From the NCBI GenBank assembly GCA_963920665.1, contig OY987272.1, positions 253,001-317,000 of the forward strand: a stretch of 64,000 nucleotides of DNA, written 5' to 3'. Under the pieces are notes generated by a model. The model saw only the letters and a program-made list of their open reading frames with translations. It had not been told where the DNA came from and searched no databases. Source of the DNA: Straminergon stramineum. Its lineage: Eukaryota; Streptophyta; Bryopsida; Hypnales; Calliergonaceae. Positions 1 through 12,558 of this stretch are shown one piece after another (positions within the stretch are counted from its first letter, which is position 1; each line of letters begins with the position of its first letter). A program made the translations under genes and the position numbers.

Positions 1-84
1 ACTCAAAATTGCAAAAGACAAAGAAAACCTAGTGAGTCCCTGGTGACAAATTGGAGGCTTACACCTTGGCTCTTAATTAGGCAT

Positions 85-945
85 AGGGGAGTAAGAAAAG
101 ACCTATCTTTGACCTCATTTCACTTCTGTATACTCCCAATCCATTGAACAATCCCATCGTAATCTTTAAATTTTGTCAGTTACTAAGGAATCTCACAAGT
201 TCAGGTACTTTTGACTATCGGAATGTCCTAAAACTTTTTGGAGAACCTTATTAATATAAAAGAAGCTAGTCTAATTTTTAGTGAGATTTTACTGTCACTT
301 GGATAATTTCTAAGAATTTCCCATTATGGGTTTTGGTGATTGATCGTCTAAAAGGGCATCTTCAAACTATTAGAAAATTCCGAAATTTTTTGTGGAACCT
401 CTCATGGAATTGTACAACATGTTTGTAGGCTCATATTCTTACTCTACACATTTGTCTAAGGGGAATAAAATCTATCTCTTTGTTAAAATATTAATGACTA
501 GAGAATCTTTCACATTAGAGGGAATCTTGACAAATTGACTTCACCATTGTGTCTCGGGTGTGATTCCCACCCAAATGCACCATCCTTTGGTTGTAGATTC
601 CTTGATGGTAATTAACTCTTGTAAGCTATCAATTGGGGTTCTACTATTTCATCAATTTGATGGCGAAACCGAAACCTATCTTCGGGAACTAACTTAAAGA
701 CCTCACTGAGGTTCTTGGGACCAATTTTAGCCTATATGTGTCACATGAATTTGGATGTTGAGCCTCTTCTGCTAATAGTACATAATCCTTTTAATTTCCA
801 CCAATAGTAGGGTTCTAACTTACATACCAATGGTGAATTGGTAATTCTAACTATAACATTCTATTTTTAGACCAAATGCTATATTGATATGTAACATACC
901 TATTTTAGTTCTACACTCTTTTAGGGGCTTTTGTATATAAAACTA
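85..945 (+). repeat. Dispersed repeat family R1, copy 1
   Basis: The stretch aligns by eye with 3485-4345 (same strand) and 11262-12120 (opposite strand) over about 860 bp. Shared landmarks in order are a block around 'aatttttagtgagattt', 'ggataatttctaagaattt', 'tggaacctctcatgga', a middle block ending in a 'gtaggct' motif, and a 3' block around 'ctatattgatatgta'. No coding capacity is visible and no terminal structure could be fixed, so the class is unknown. A short direct repeat ('gtgagtccctggtgacaaatt' type) lies at about 31-66 and again at 978-1012, bracketing the copy. It could be an edge of the element or an unrelated duplication. The boundaries are approximate. Confidence 0.5.
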
Positions 946-2752
946 CACTCACACTACAAAACACACAAAAAAACAAATAGTGAGTCCCCAGTGATAAATT
1001 AGGGGCTCACAGAAGGTACAAATCTAAAGCTTTGTTGTAAGATGCTTTTTAAAAAAAATGAGAACAAAAATAACAAGGTTTGGTGGAGAACAAAGGAACT
1101 AATGGCTCAACAAGTTAACTTCAACACATGATGACATCCAATGAACAAAGCTTCAAGGTTTAAATAAGCATAAAATAATATATGACATTTCAACATGATT
1201 TAAAACACTATCAATTCCACACATCAAAGCTCCAAAGGATTTATGAAATGAATGGAATTCTCATCACGAACTTGTGTAAAATTAGCAACAAAACAAGATG
1301 AAAATACTAGAGATTCCCAACTAATGACATCATCAAAATTCAACTGGCATTTTCTAGGTATTAGTACCATATTGGTCAATACAAAATCATTAGTACAAAA
1401 GGTAGTCATTATGACAAAATAACATTAGAATTACAAGAAGAATACAAGATTTGAAGGGACCCAATGTACTTCAAAACAAGCTTCAAAAACAACAACAATG
1501 AAGCAAAATTGCTCCAAAAGCACCTAGTTGGCAAAGGTACTTCCTCCATTGGCCCTAAGAAGATCCATGCTACTATAAGATTGTGATCAACAAAAATGAA
1601 ACTTGGTGTGGCTAAGTTCTTTTGACACATGTAATGAAATTTTATCAACAATTTTTTTCTAAAGTCTAAACAAATTCAATAATAGCACATCAAGGAAAAA
1701 TTATTGGTGTATTCCCATTGATCCCGGAAGGGTCCAATCATATTGTTATAGAACAATGATCAACCAATATTTTGAACAAACTTATTTCCATCTCCATTCA
1801 TCTTTCACATCAATTGGATTCTTCATCTTCATAATGTATACTTTTAGACAAGATTCAAAATTAGAATTTTCATCAGAATTCTATATACCCATAGAAATAG
1901 GTCCGTGATAGTAGGTACTAAAATTGATTAAAAATAATAAATTTTTATCCAAATTTTAAGATGGAATCTATTTTTTGAAATATTAATAAATTTTCTAATG
2001 CTTTTTTATATTTCTAAGCTCAACACTCATAGGCTCATGCTCACAGACTCACAAAATAGCATTGTTGGCAATACAAAATAACAAAAAGGGGTGTTCTGGA
2101 GAAAGAAGGGACGGCCTTAAGGATGATTGAAAGAAACACTAGTCCTATTTTTTGTCCCCTTGGCCTTAGATAGGTGGTTTTTTACTCATTACTTTTATGC
2201 CATATGTTAGTTTTGGATGAATTTGAAATGAAGTTACATATAGAAGTTGTAGACATTGAATAATTTTTTGCCTTTTTCAAAATTATTTTACTATTTTTAA
2301 ATAGCCCCCAATTTCATATCTACCTTGGCCATTTACGGATTTTTTAGTACTATTTTTGACTCAAAAATGTGAATTTGAAGCCCAAAAATGGTATACATAG
2401 ACTTCTACTAAAGTTACACAAGATCACATATTTTCGAAAAATAGTAAACTATCTACCTTCTACATGTGTAGATGTGTTCAAAGTGCAATACCTTTGTGCA
2501 CTTGAGTGTGAAGAACACAATTCTTTTTTCCCAAAGATAAAAACATTGAAAAGGAGCATCTTCAAGTCAGGAAAAATTTCTTTTTTGAATTTTTTACTAT
2601 TTTCTAAAAATCAAACACCAAAGTGTCCATTTTCTAGGAATTTTCCATCATTTCTTTTTGTACATAAATTTTAGACATAAAATTTTTAAGGTATGAATTT
2701 TTCTAATCATATTATTCTCAATGCTTTACAAATTATCCATATTTTTTTTCAT
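946..2752. other. AT-rich gene-free DNA
   Basis: I see no gene here. The open frames at 1224-1409, 1409-1651 and 2369-2674 are short, rich in Phe, Leu and Lys as random AT-rich DNA would give, and match no family I recognise. Confidence 0.5.
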
Positions 2753-2756
2753 TTAA

Positions 2757-3095
2757 CCCCTAAAAGACCAAGGCACATTTGAAGTAGAAATTGTGAAAAA
2801 TTGCCACTTTTAGAGCATTGAGAAAAAAATGAAAAAAAAAGATTTTTTTTCAAAATTCAACCATAGAAATTTGTACTAGACTACTATGGGAATGTGTGGA
2901 AAAAAATTCAGAAACTTTGACCATACAAATTGAAAGATTATAACGTTTGAATTTAGGAGAAAAAGTTTTTTTTCAGCCTTGCCTAGTAGGGCCAATAGCC
3001 TTTAATTCCTCCTAAAGTGAGATTTTTACACTACACATGGTTAATTTTTTTGACATTTGGATCTTGTATCATGTAAGTTACATACCAACCAAATT
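2757..3095 (+). mobile_element. TTAA-type element, 5' part
   Basis: The sequence begins TTAA (2753-2756) followed by CCCCTAAAAGACCAAGGCAC. It then runs parallel to the reverse complement of the 3' half of the element at 61394-62555. Shared parts include the 'ccatagaaatttgtactaga' block, 'attgaaagattataacg', a 'cctcctaaagtgagattttt' block and 'tgtatcatgtaagttacat'. The opposite terminus was not found, so the copy is probably truncated or interrupted after about 3095. It is non-coding. Confidence 0.5.
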
Positions 3096-3484
3096 CCCTA
3101 AGTCACAGTATTCATTGAAATAGGCCATTTTGAACCAAAAACAATAGGTGTTTCTTGCAACAATCCTTAAATACTTTCCCAAAGGCCTCCCTTTCTCCTT
3201 TAACCCGAAAGTGATTCCTAAAACTAATTGCTAATAACTAGAATAAGTAAAATACATTGCTGGGTTATTTCTAACTATTAGAGAAGAAATCCAAATGCTA
3301 AAAGGATTGTGCCATTGGCTTTAGAAGGCCCTAATTGGCCATGGAGACTATTTCACCCCTATTTCCAAGTCATCCAAACTTATAAAAGTAGTGAATCTCC
3401 AAAATAAAGGATTGTAAGAATCCCAAATGATGGAATTTGTAACTTTTTAATTATTTTGATTGGCTAAGAGTGTTCATAGGGTTA
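3096..3484. other. AT-rich gene-free DNA
   Basis: No gene or repeat boundary could be recognised. This may hold the remainder of the truncated TTAA element that starts at 2757. Confidence 0.35.
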
Positions 3485-4345
3485 GTGGGAGTAATAGAGG
3501 ACTCCTTTAGGATTCTTTGGGATGTCACATACTCCTAGTACACTAGCCACTGTGTCGAATTTATTTAAATCTTGCCTAAATTTGAGGTAGCTACTAGTTT
3601 GAGTACTTGTTGATGTTGGAATGCCTGGAAACTTGTTGGGGTGCAGTTTTAACCTAAAACAATCTATCTAATTTTTAGTGAGGTTTTACTACACTCTAGG
3701 TAATTTCTAGGAATTTTTAAATGATAGTTTAAGTAGTTGACTGTTTCAAAGGGTTTTTTTTTCAAGTCAAAAGATTCTAAATTTTTTTATGGAACCTCTA
3801 ATGGAATCCCTTAAAAGATGTGAAGGCTCATAATTTTACTCTAATCATTCAAAGTGGGATATTGAAATCCCATTATCTTGTTTAATTACTTGTAATCAAG
3901 GAATCTTTTATATGGAGAGGAATCTTAGCCAACCAATAGCACAATTAGGTTTCAAGAATGATATCAAACCCCTACTTCTATTGTAGATGCCCTCTTTTGA
4001 TACTTCTTGAGTTTTAAAACTTGTAGGCTAATAATTAAGGTTTCTACTTTTCTAAGGACAATTAAGAAATTGAACCCTATCTACGGGAAATGACTGAGAA
4101 ATCCCACTAGGATTCCATTAGACTATTTTACCCATGACTATTGTCATATACTTGGTAGGAATTGGCATTTGGAGGGTATTTACAAAGTATTCTACACTTT
4201 GGTTATTATTGGATATCTAACTTTTATACATGTAGAAAATTTAGATATTTTAGGTATTTTGCTCTATTACGAACTAAATACTATATTGGTATGTACAACA
4301 CCCATTTCAATTCAATACTTTTTTTAGAATTTTAAAGTATAAAGC
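3485..4345 (+). repeat. Dispersed repeat family R1, copy 2
   Basis: This is a second direct copy of the ~860 bp family seen at 85-945. It shows the same order of landmarks, including 'ctaatttttagtgaggtttt', 'aggtaatttctaggaattt', 'tggaacctctaatgga', 'gtaggctaataatt' and 'atactatattggtatgta'. Many substitutions and small indels separate the copies, so the family is old. It is non-coding and the boundaries are approximate. Confidence 0.5.
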
Positions 4346-7300
4346 TTGATTAAAATATAAAATGGAAAAAAATAAAAATAAAAGTCCTAAGTGACGAAAT
4401 TGTGGTTGCAACAACTCTAAATAGAGACTTCTACATGCACACACAATGTTTTAAAGGTCATTGATGTGTTGGATTTGAGATTGGTCTTGAATTAGAGACC
4501 TCTCATAGTGAGGCCTATTCTCACTCAATCCACTTTGATCTCGATTCCTTTTAGAAGTTTTAGTCAATGTATTTAAATATTTTTTTATATACTAATATTA
4601 TGTATATTTTAATATTTTCACATGATGAATATTATATTAGCATTTTGTCAATTGTGTTCTAAAAGAAGCTCGCCTTTAGTTTTCTTTGAATAGTAAGTGA
4701 TCTATGTTTTTTTTTGTATTTTCCCCCCAAAAAATGGATTGTTTAAAGACCAAACACCTTTGACTTTGAGTCCTTAACCTTTAAAGGACGGACCAATAAC
4801 CATTGATTTCAAACCTCATTGCCCATAACTTAATTTGTTGCCATTTTGCAACTAGATATCAGATATGTATGAAAAAATTTATCTTTCTTTTTTAGAGATG
4901 AAATTACATGTCTTCTTTACTTCACAAAAAATTAGATTTTTTTATTTTGTAGAAAATTGATTTTTTTGGAAAACTTTTGATGAAAAAGAGAAGAAAAATC
5001 ACATCAAATTGAAATTTATTTCAGAAAAATATGAAATTCTTACTATGTGTATATATTATAATGACAAACATCACAATGTAAAATCAATTTCCATGTCATT
5101 CTATAATTAGAATGCAATAGACATTGAAAATACATTCAAAGTTCAAATTGCAATAAAAATTGAATTTTAGGAATTTTTTCAAAATTCAGATTAGAGTAGA
5201 AACTAGAGTAGATGAACTTTAATTTACTAATTGGGCTCAAACTCAAAAAATATCATTTTTGCAGAGAAATTTCAGATTTATAACAATGAACAACAACTTC
5301 CCAAAATACACTAAAATAGCAAATTTTGTGATCTATTTTTCTTACTAACTTCTCATTTGGTAGAGACAAACACTGACAAGATTACAAACTCAATTGGATA
5401 CTCTTCATAACCCAACATGAAAGGTCAACAAGAAAAATGCTTGCAATCTCTTTCCAACTCATTGGGTTGTCATCCAAACACCACATAATGGCACCAACAT
5501 TGTTACAAGGTTAATCTAGGCCTTAAACCTTTAAAAAAAAATTCCACAATTATAAATCTCAATCCTCTTGATAGTCATAAATCTTGTAGGCTCACAAAAT
5601 CATGCGCATAGGCTCCCATACTAGCAATTTTATTCCCATTGCAAATCATAGTGTACAATATGATAGATTTTAAGTAGCTTGAGCTAACATTCAAGTTCAC
5701 CAAGAAATATCTTCAAGATTATGGATCATATATTGTGATGTATTCATACTCCATGGATTTGGCTAAGGTGATTATGAGACTTTTCCATTGCAAGGTGAAG
5801 AAATCCCCTAGAATTGGGCCGATGGGGAGTGTGTGGGACACCTACTCCTAGTCCGCCTTCGAAGCAATGGACTCCTAAATGTTTTTGGTCAATTTTTAAA
5901 ATTAGACTACTTTAAATGAGATGGGGGAAACACCCCTACACCACCCTAATATGTACCTTAAAATCCCCAAATGACCCTAGTACCTACTTTAGGAGGTTTG
6001 GGCAACTTATTAGGTCTAATTTTGCTTAAAATTGACCAGTGAGGCATTGAATGGGTCAAATTGGTGGACTTAAATTAAAGTCCAGCACACCACAACCACC
6101 CAAATTCCTAACTCACTTCCTAAATTGATGCCATGCACTTCCCTAATTCCATAGATCCCATCCCTAACATATTCACACATTCACACATTTTTTTAGGCCA
6201 ATTAATTTTTTCCTTCAATTTCATTATTCATCTCCCAATCCTAATTTTACCTCCAATTTAAGGAATGCTTCTATGTTTATCCTAAAACCCTAAAAAATCC
6301 TCATGTACCGTCTCTAAACATTCACATTCTACAAGAGCATTGCATGCATGGCCATTGAACTATTCCTTCAAGATTTATAAGAAAAGATCATATTGAAATT
6401 TACATTACATTTAGATTCAGTTGGAATCACAAGAAAAAAATGAAGTACCCAAATAAACTGTCGTCAAATGGACAGTAGACCTTGTCACACTAAAATGATC
6501 ACTTGGGATTTGTCCTTGCTCCAAATTAGGCAAGCCTTATCTAGATGGAAAGTTAACTTCTCCATCTTTCTTATCACCAAAATTCACATTGATCTGCTTT
6601 GCCGAACTCCCACAGTCGTTTGTCAAAATTGTCAGTCTTCCATGGCGAAGGTAGCTTGACCTCCTCGCACTAAATCGGTTGCTTCGTCCTTGTCCTTGAT
6701 TGGAATCAATCAAAACTTGTCTTGTTGAAAAACTAACTTTTCTTTCTCCATCCTTCCAAAAATCCATCCCATTTCGCACTTCCAATCTTCCGCAATCAGT
6801 CACCAAAGTTGGTAGTCCCCTCCAAATTCAACAAAATCCTAATTCTTTCAACTCCAATTCCCATCTGACCTCATTCCCATCATTCCTTCACCATTTTACC
6901 CCAAAAAATAGTGACCTACTCAACAAATTGTCCTACCTTAGTTTCTTCATCTTAGTCTCTAGCTTCTTATGCTTCAAAAATGCCCATATTCACCAAAAAT
7001 GCTCTCCAAACACACATGTAGAAGAAGTTGAAAAAACTGAGAGAGAATTGAGAGAGAGAGGGCTCAAAACCCTAATTTTTCCTATATCCAACTTTCTAAT
7101 AGATTAATTTTGCCTAACTACTTTCATTCTACACTAATTTATTGTAAATCCACTAATTTGGTGCAAAATGCGCCATATTCGTGCAAATTGTGCAATATTA
7201 TTGTAAATCCACTAGTTTAGTTTAAACTACTCTAAGTTAGTGTAGAACACCCCAAATTACTGAAAAGTTCCTATTTTAGTGTTTCTTGCACTATTTTAGT

Positions 7301-8260
7301 GTTTAACTCACTACACTAGTCTTTTAGTCATAGTTTTAGTTTAAGTAACTTCTTTTGTGTTTTTTTTATTATTTACTATTTTTTGTAGTTATTAATTTAC
7401 TTCTATTTTCTTTTCATGCTCCTAGTTTTTAGTTTGCAATTTGGTTTTGCATTTGTGGTTTTCATTTTTTTATCATTTTACCATTAACCTAATTTAGTTA
7501 CTCTACCTAATCTTGCTTAACCTCTTTTTAGTTTTAGATCCCTATTTTTTCCCTAGAATTTCCTTTAATTTTCTCCTAATTGCATTTTCTAGCATCTCAC
7601 CTTAACCTCTTGAAGTTTCCATTGCTATGTAGCAGAAAACTCCCTAATTGATGGTTATGGCTTAATCCAGAGTACTAGCACTTCCGGATTTGTAAATTCA
7701 TGCCTAATGTTTATATTTTTGGATTTTAAAATAGTGAACCAATATGATGGTTTACAGTGACTATTCAAGGCCTTTGCGAGACTTACTCCTTTGAGGTGAA
7801 GGAGTGGTTGGGAATGGAATGCCTTCACTTGATTGTGGCCTTTGATCCTTCTAGCACAATAAGTATATTAACACCCAAAAGACAACAACCCTTTTTCCAT
7901 CAAAAAAACACTCAAAACTGCCTTTTCTATGGCAAAATGTGAAAAATATGAGAATAATTTTTTTGCATATTTAACCATGGTGCCTAAAAATTTTAAAAAA
8001 TATAAAAATATGTGGAAGAAATTGCAGAAACCTTAAGTACATAGATTACATGAATATTTGTGTTTATAATAAAGAAAATATGTTTTTTTGTACCTTGTGT
8101 GAAAAGATTATTTGACTTTGAACCTTCTTAATTCCTTTTTTACACTACAAACTACAAAGTTTAAAGTAAGTAATATTTATTTATATATTTTTTCATAAAA
8201 ACTCTTTATCATGAAAAATTGAGTTGAGAGTCTAGTAAAAAATATGAAAACAATTATTAC
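4346..8260. other. AT-rich gene-free DNA with minor repeats
   Basis: No gene could be supported. A TTAA followed by CCTTTAAAGGACGGACCA at 4774-4795 resembles one end of the TTAA transposons, but no partner was found. Between 7139 and about 7215 a 'ttgtaaatccactaattt' unit occurs twice with a ~60-bp period. The frames at 6468-6659, 6537-6806 (minus) and 6700-7107 overlap on both strands of a slightly GC-richer patch and match nothing I know. They could be remains of an old retroelement. Confidence 0.4.
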
Positions 8261-8264
8261 TTAA

Positions 8265-8916
8265 CCCCTAATTGTCCAAGGCCTTTTTTGAGCTTCTAGA
8301 TATTCACTCTTATTAAATTGAATAAAAAGCCAACATTTTGATAAGCTTTATCAATTTTTTTGGAAATGTAACTATATAAATTCAAACTAGATATCGTAGA
8401 GATCATTTAGGAATAGATAGTACAACAATATCACTTATGGATTGAAAGATTATAATGTTTGATCTTGAGGGTGTTGAAACTGCAAAAGTGACTAGAAGTC
8501 TTTTGATCCTCTTTTCACATGTCAAAATCTAAAAAGTTGGTCACCAAAAAAATATTAGGGTAAAGGGCCTAACATGCATAACTCCAATCAATTTGTGGTT
8601 TCTCAAAATCTACTCTACAATTTTTTTAAATGAATTTCTAATGTGTTTTTTACTCCAAAATCTAGTGTATTTGAGGCTCATTTCCTAGAGCCCTTCATAC
8701 TAAAGAAAGTCAAGATTACAATGGCCACCCTTGCACAAAATCTTGAATAGAAAAATCATAATCAATCATTTTCAAGATCGGGTTTTTGATGCATAAACTA
8801 AACTTCAAAAAGAAGTTTAAAAAAATACAAACAACTAAAAATATCAACTTGGTTAGGTTTTATTTAACTTCAAAGTTTTGCAAACACCAAATTTTGGTGC
8901 CTTGGGCATTTAGGGG
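8265..8916. mobile_element. TTAA-flanked non-autonomous DNA transposon, 652 bp
   Basis: Both ends are flanked by TTAA (8261-8264 and 8917-8920). The left terminus reads CCCCTAATTGTCCAAGGC. The right terminus, reverse-complemented, reads CCCCTAAATGCCCAAGGC, so the inverted repeat matches at 16 of 18 positions. The interior is AT-rich and non-coding. A 'gattgaaagattataatg' block at about 8438 resembles one inside the 2757 and 61394 elements, linking the subfamilies. The termini match the general plan of piggyBac-like or Kolobok-like elements (TTAA target duplication, C-rich ends). No transposase is encoded, so mobilisation would have been in trans. Confidence 0.7.
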
Positions 8917-8920
8917 TTAA

Positions 8921-10578
8921 TTTTCATTCTTAAAATGTTTGTTAAGTAGAAATAAATATGAGATAGAAGGAAAACTAAATGGTTAATATCTCTAAGATGG
9001 AATTTTAACACACTAATCCCAATGGTGAAATTGTTCTAGCAAGTAAATTAAATCTTGAGGAATTTTTTCTCTTAAATTATAAAATTGAGTTAAAAAACAA
9101 ATCCAATGCACTTTTTTTTCAAGAAAATGCTATGCTTGCCTAAAAAATAAGATTCTCCATAACTTTCACATTACTAATCCAAATGTAAAGAATAAAAGAT
9201 TTCAATATAGATAAAAATATCATTTATAAGAAGAAAAAAAATGAATTTTCATTTCAAGTTTTTGTAAATTTTTTTTGCTGCCAATTTCTATAAAAATTGT
9301 ATTCAAGATGGCAATAACTATTGCTTTGGTGCATATTTATATAAAAATTTATTATATCTTCTTATTTTAATGATAAAATTTCAAGAAATTTGACAAAATT
9401 TAAGATTTTAGGACCATACTTGAAATCCATTTTGTCCCCTAAGGAGACAATAGTCCTTTAGGGGTAAACATTTTGACTTTAATTTTTGAGTTCTATTTTC
9501 TTTTAATGTCTTAGAGTGAGTTCTTTTCTTCAGATTGGGTAAAGTGATTCAAACATAGAAGTTCAAAGTTGCTTAAATGGTGAAGAATCTTCTGGAGCGA
9601 GAAGCGTTAAATGTTTGTTTTTTAAATAATCTTTGACTATGTAAAAAACCTATATGGATATTGGCCAAGATGCTATTAGGTTGAACTTCACTTGAGCACA
9701 TACTTTGTCTATAAATGGAGATATAGGTTGTCATGTAGTGCTCGATACAAAGATCATTGTTTCTTGCACTCTTTCAACTAAATACACTTAAAATTTGAAT
9801 TTTGGCATTCAATTAATATTAGATAAACAAGAAGAATCTTAGACTTATATCTAACTGTGACTTGTATCTTCAGATTACTTTCTTCAACTCCCTATATCCT
9901 AAACTTATTTATACTTCAACTTCATAATATATGCCATATTTAACTACTTCTAAACTTTAGTGGGAGTTCTAGACTTTGTGAAGGTATTGTCCATGCGGAG
10001 ATCTCATGATAATATGTAAAATGAAGCTCCAATGCCTTTGAAAGGAGACTTATACCCCTTTAGAATAGTGAATCTATTGGAGAATGATTTCTCAATGCAA
10101 GGAAATTATATCCTTTTGAGATTCTGAATGTTGGAACAATTTGATGAATTTGGGATGATATCAACTCCCATATTTACTGTAAGCAATACATTTGGATTTA
10201 GGATTAGATTTTGTATGTGACATTAGAGATCAGGAGATCTCACAAGATAATTCCCAAAGTAGTACATAACATGAAAAAATGATGAGGCCATATAATGCAA
10301 TCACATTATATTTGGACATTTGGTAAGGTTGGGCATGTGTAATTACAATCAAATACAAAAGATGGATTCACCACTTTATAATCATTTGGATGCAACATAT
10401 AGGCTGGTACTATTCAAACCAAATGAAGGCTTCATGTTTAGTACCCTAGCTAATCTACTTCAACTATGTATTTTGGGGGGCCCAAGACCAATCAAACCGT
10501 GGTCCTATAACATGCGGACGTTGACACTCTACAATATCTACATCATCCTTCACATGCAACACCCCAAACCCTGCTAAC
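8921..10578. other. AT-rich gene-free DNA
   Basis: No gene is supported. At 9428-9468 'cccctaaggagac' and 'gtcctttaggggta' face each other about 20 bp apart, like a collapsed pair of TTAA-element ends. The 85-residue frame at 10320-10577 has a somewhat more balanced composition than its neighbours, but I recognise no domain in it. Confidence 0.35.
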
Positions 10579-10755
10579 TTTCATTTCCAAAAATCCGTTT
10601 GAGATTTTGAGCTTCCAATCAAAAGTTTTGGTTAAATTTTAGAAATGAGGTGGAAGGGACATTTTCTTTGACAATTTCAAACATCTTCTATGAAATTTGT
10701 CCTATAACTTTTGATAGAAAGCTCTAAATCTCAAAACAGATTTTCAAAAATGAAA
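10579..10755. repeat. Fold-back (inverted repeat), ~50-bp arms
   Basis: The left arm at 10579-10629 starts TTTCATTTCCAAAAATC. It is matched in inverse orientation by 10707-10755, whose reverse complement starts TTTCATTTTTGAAAATC. The spacer is about 77 bp. The arms keep 'gagattt(t)gagctt' and 'atcaaaagt' in register. It could be a small MITE or a small-RNA-forming hairpin. No target duplication was evident. Confidence 0.55.
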
Positions 10756-11261
10756 TTTAACTTCATTCACAACTTCTTTATTTCAAAGTTTTTTGAAAAA
10801 AGTTATCCTACTATGTTTAAATGAGGTTTGAAATTCTACTTTGAGGATGTATAAAGGATTGTTGAATCAACTCAACAAATTTATTTTTAATCAAATCAAC
10901 TAATTATGTTGTTAGTGGTTTAAAAGATTGTCATATCAACACAACTCAAGACAAAATTGTTGTAGTCAACATAAATGCATTGATCTTTGGTTGATTAGGG
11001 CCCCATTGTCTTTAAGTGCACATCAAAGCAAGTTGGACATGTTTGGACTTGAGTATTTTTAGAAACGATTTAGGAGTAATGATTTTTGAATGTTTGTTAG
11101 AAGAGTAGTTTATGAAACTAAAAATGAGTGATATGGAGGTCTTCGAGGAGGAGCATGAGTCTTTGTTGGGAAAAAATTGAGGTAAGTATGAGCTTGAAAT
11201 TTGTCACGTGGAACTCATAGTGTTTTGTTTTTTCGATTTTTACAATTTAAGTTAAGATATT
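10756..11261. other. AT-rich gene-free DNA
   Basis: No gene or repeat was recognised. Confidence 0.35.
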
Positions 11262-12120
11262 GATACAAAAAGCCTCCATAAGAGTGTTAAGCCCAAATAC
11301 TTATATTACATAGCAATATGGTAATTATCCGAAATAGAGCATCATACCTAAAATAACCAAAAATCTTGCATGTGAATGGATTAAAAACCCAAAAGTAATA
11401 GAAATTGGAAATATTGAGTGAACAATGTCCAAATTGCCTAAACCTATCCTACTTGTGGCTCTTCTTGGCTAAGGTGTTCTGAAAGAACCCTAGTGAGATT
11501 CCCACATTGATTTCTCAAAATAGGTTTTAGTTCCCAGTTAATTCCAAAGAAGAATAGACACCCCAATTATTAGCCTACATGTAAAACAAACTCAAGATGG
11601 ACTAGTCGAGTCCATCTATAGCCGAAGTATGGTGTTTTAGGTTTGAAATCACATAAAGACTCAAAGGCAAAATTAGTTTGCCAAAATTCCCCTCTTTGTG
11701 AAATATTCTCTATTCACCAATAATTAAAGAAGGTAGCGGGATTTTATTCTCCTTTTTTGAATGCTCAAAGTAAAAATATAAGCTTACACATCTATTGTGG
11801 ATTTTTCTAAGATGTTCTATAAAAATTCCGAGAATCTTCTAAACAATCAACGACCCAAATTTATGATGGAAATTTCTTGGAAATTACCTAGATTTTGGTA
11901 AAATCTCTCCAAAATTCTTTTAGCTTTTCTCATGTCATTAATGTGCTCTAACAAGTTTTAAGGCATTCTACCATCGAAAGGTACCCAAACCAGCAAGATT
12001 CTTCAATTCCTCCAAATTTGAAGACGATTCATGCAATTGACCAACATTCTAGGAGCATACAAAATTGGAATAAGGCCAAAGCAAGGTCTTATTTACTTCA
12101 TTATATATCTTTTGTAGAGT
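11262..12120 (-). repeat. Dispersed repeat family R1, copy 3 (inverted)
   Basis: Read on the minus strand this stretch follows the R1 copies at 85-945 and 3485-4345. Landmarks include 'taggtaatttccaagaaatt', 'gattgtttagaagattct', 'gtaggctaataattggggt', a block around 'gaaacctatcttcgg'/'aaaacctattttgag', and a terminal 'ccatattgctatgtaa' block. The similar length and the opposite orientation support a mobile origin. Confidence 0.5.
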
Positions 12121-12558
12121 CTAGGCTAGTTATTTTTTTTAGAAAAAATAAACTCCAAAAGTTGGGTTCTATTTTTTTGAGTTTTAAGTTGGCGCTAAAT
12201 ACTGATGATTTTTTCGCAATGGAAAAGAGGGAAAGGATTTTAAAGAATAAAAATAGTCATTTGAAGCCATTGCTGCAATTTGTTTTTGATTTGGAGTCTT
12301 CCTTTAAAAATTAGAGTTTTAGACTAGTATAGAAGTTGAAAATCATAAAAAAGTAAATGAAAACTTAAGAGATAGGATTACTATTAGGTAGAAGTGAAGA
12401 AGGACCTCCAAAACCTACTTGGAAGCCATGTAGAGGCCTTGCAAAGAATATATAAGGACTCCCTTCTTCTCTTTAAAGACCCATTTTTGTGGTACAAGGC
12501 CTACTAGGCTCATATTAGCGGAGTTTAGCGAAGTTGGTCAACTCCTTTTAATTTGGTG
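12121..12558. other. AT-rich gene-free DNA
   Basis: A frame at 12018-12314 (98 aa) crosses the edge of the R1 copy. It is Lys/Phe/Leu-rich and unrecognised. I see nothing else. Confidence 0.35.

Noticed and set aside
31..1012. LTR retrotransposon bounded by the 'gtgagtccc' direct repeats
   Set aside because: The repeats are only ~35 bp, no polyprotein, primer site or polypurine tract is visible, and R1 copies elsewhere lack these bounds.
6468..7107. Protein-coding gene in the slightly GC-richer patch
   Set aside because: Overlapping frames on both strands, no domain, no start or splice context, low complexity.
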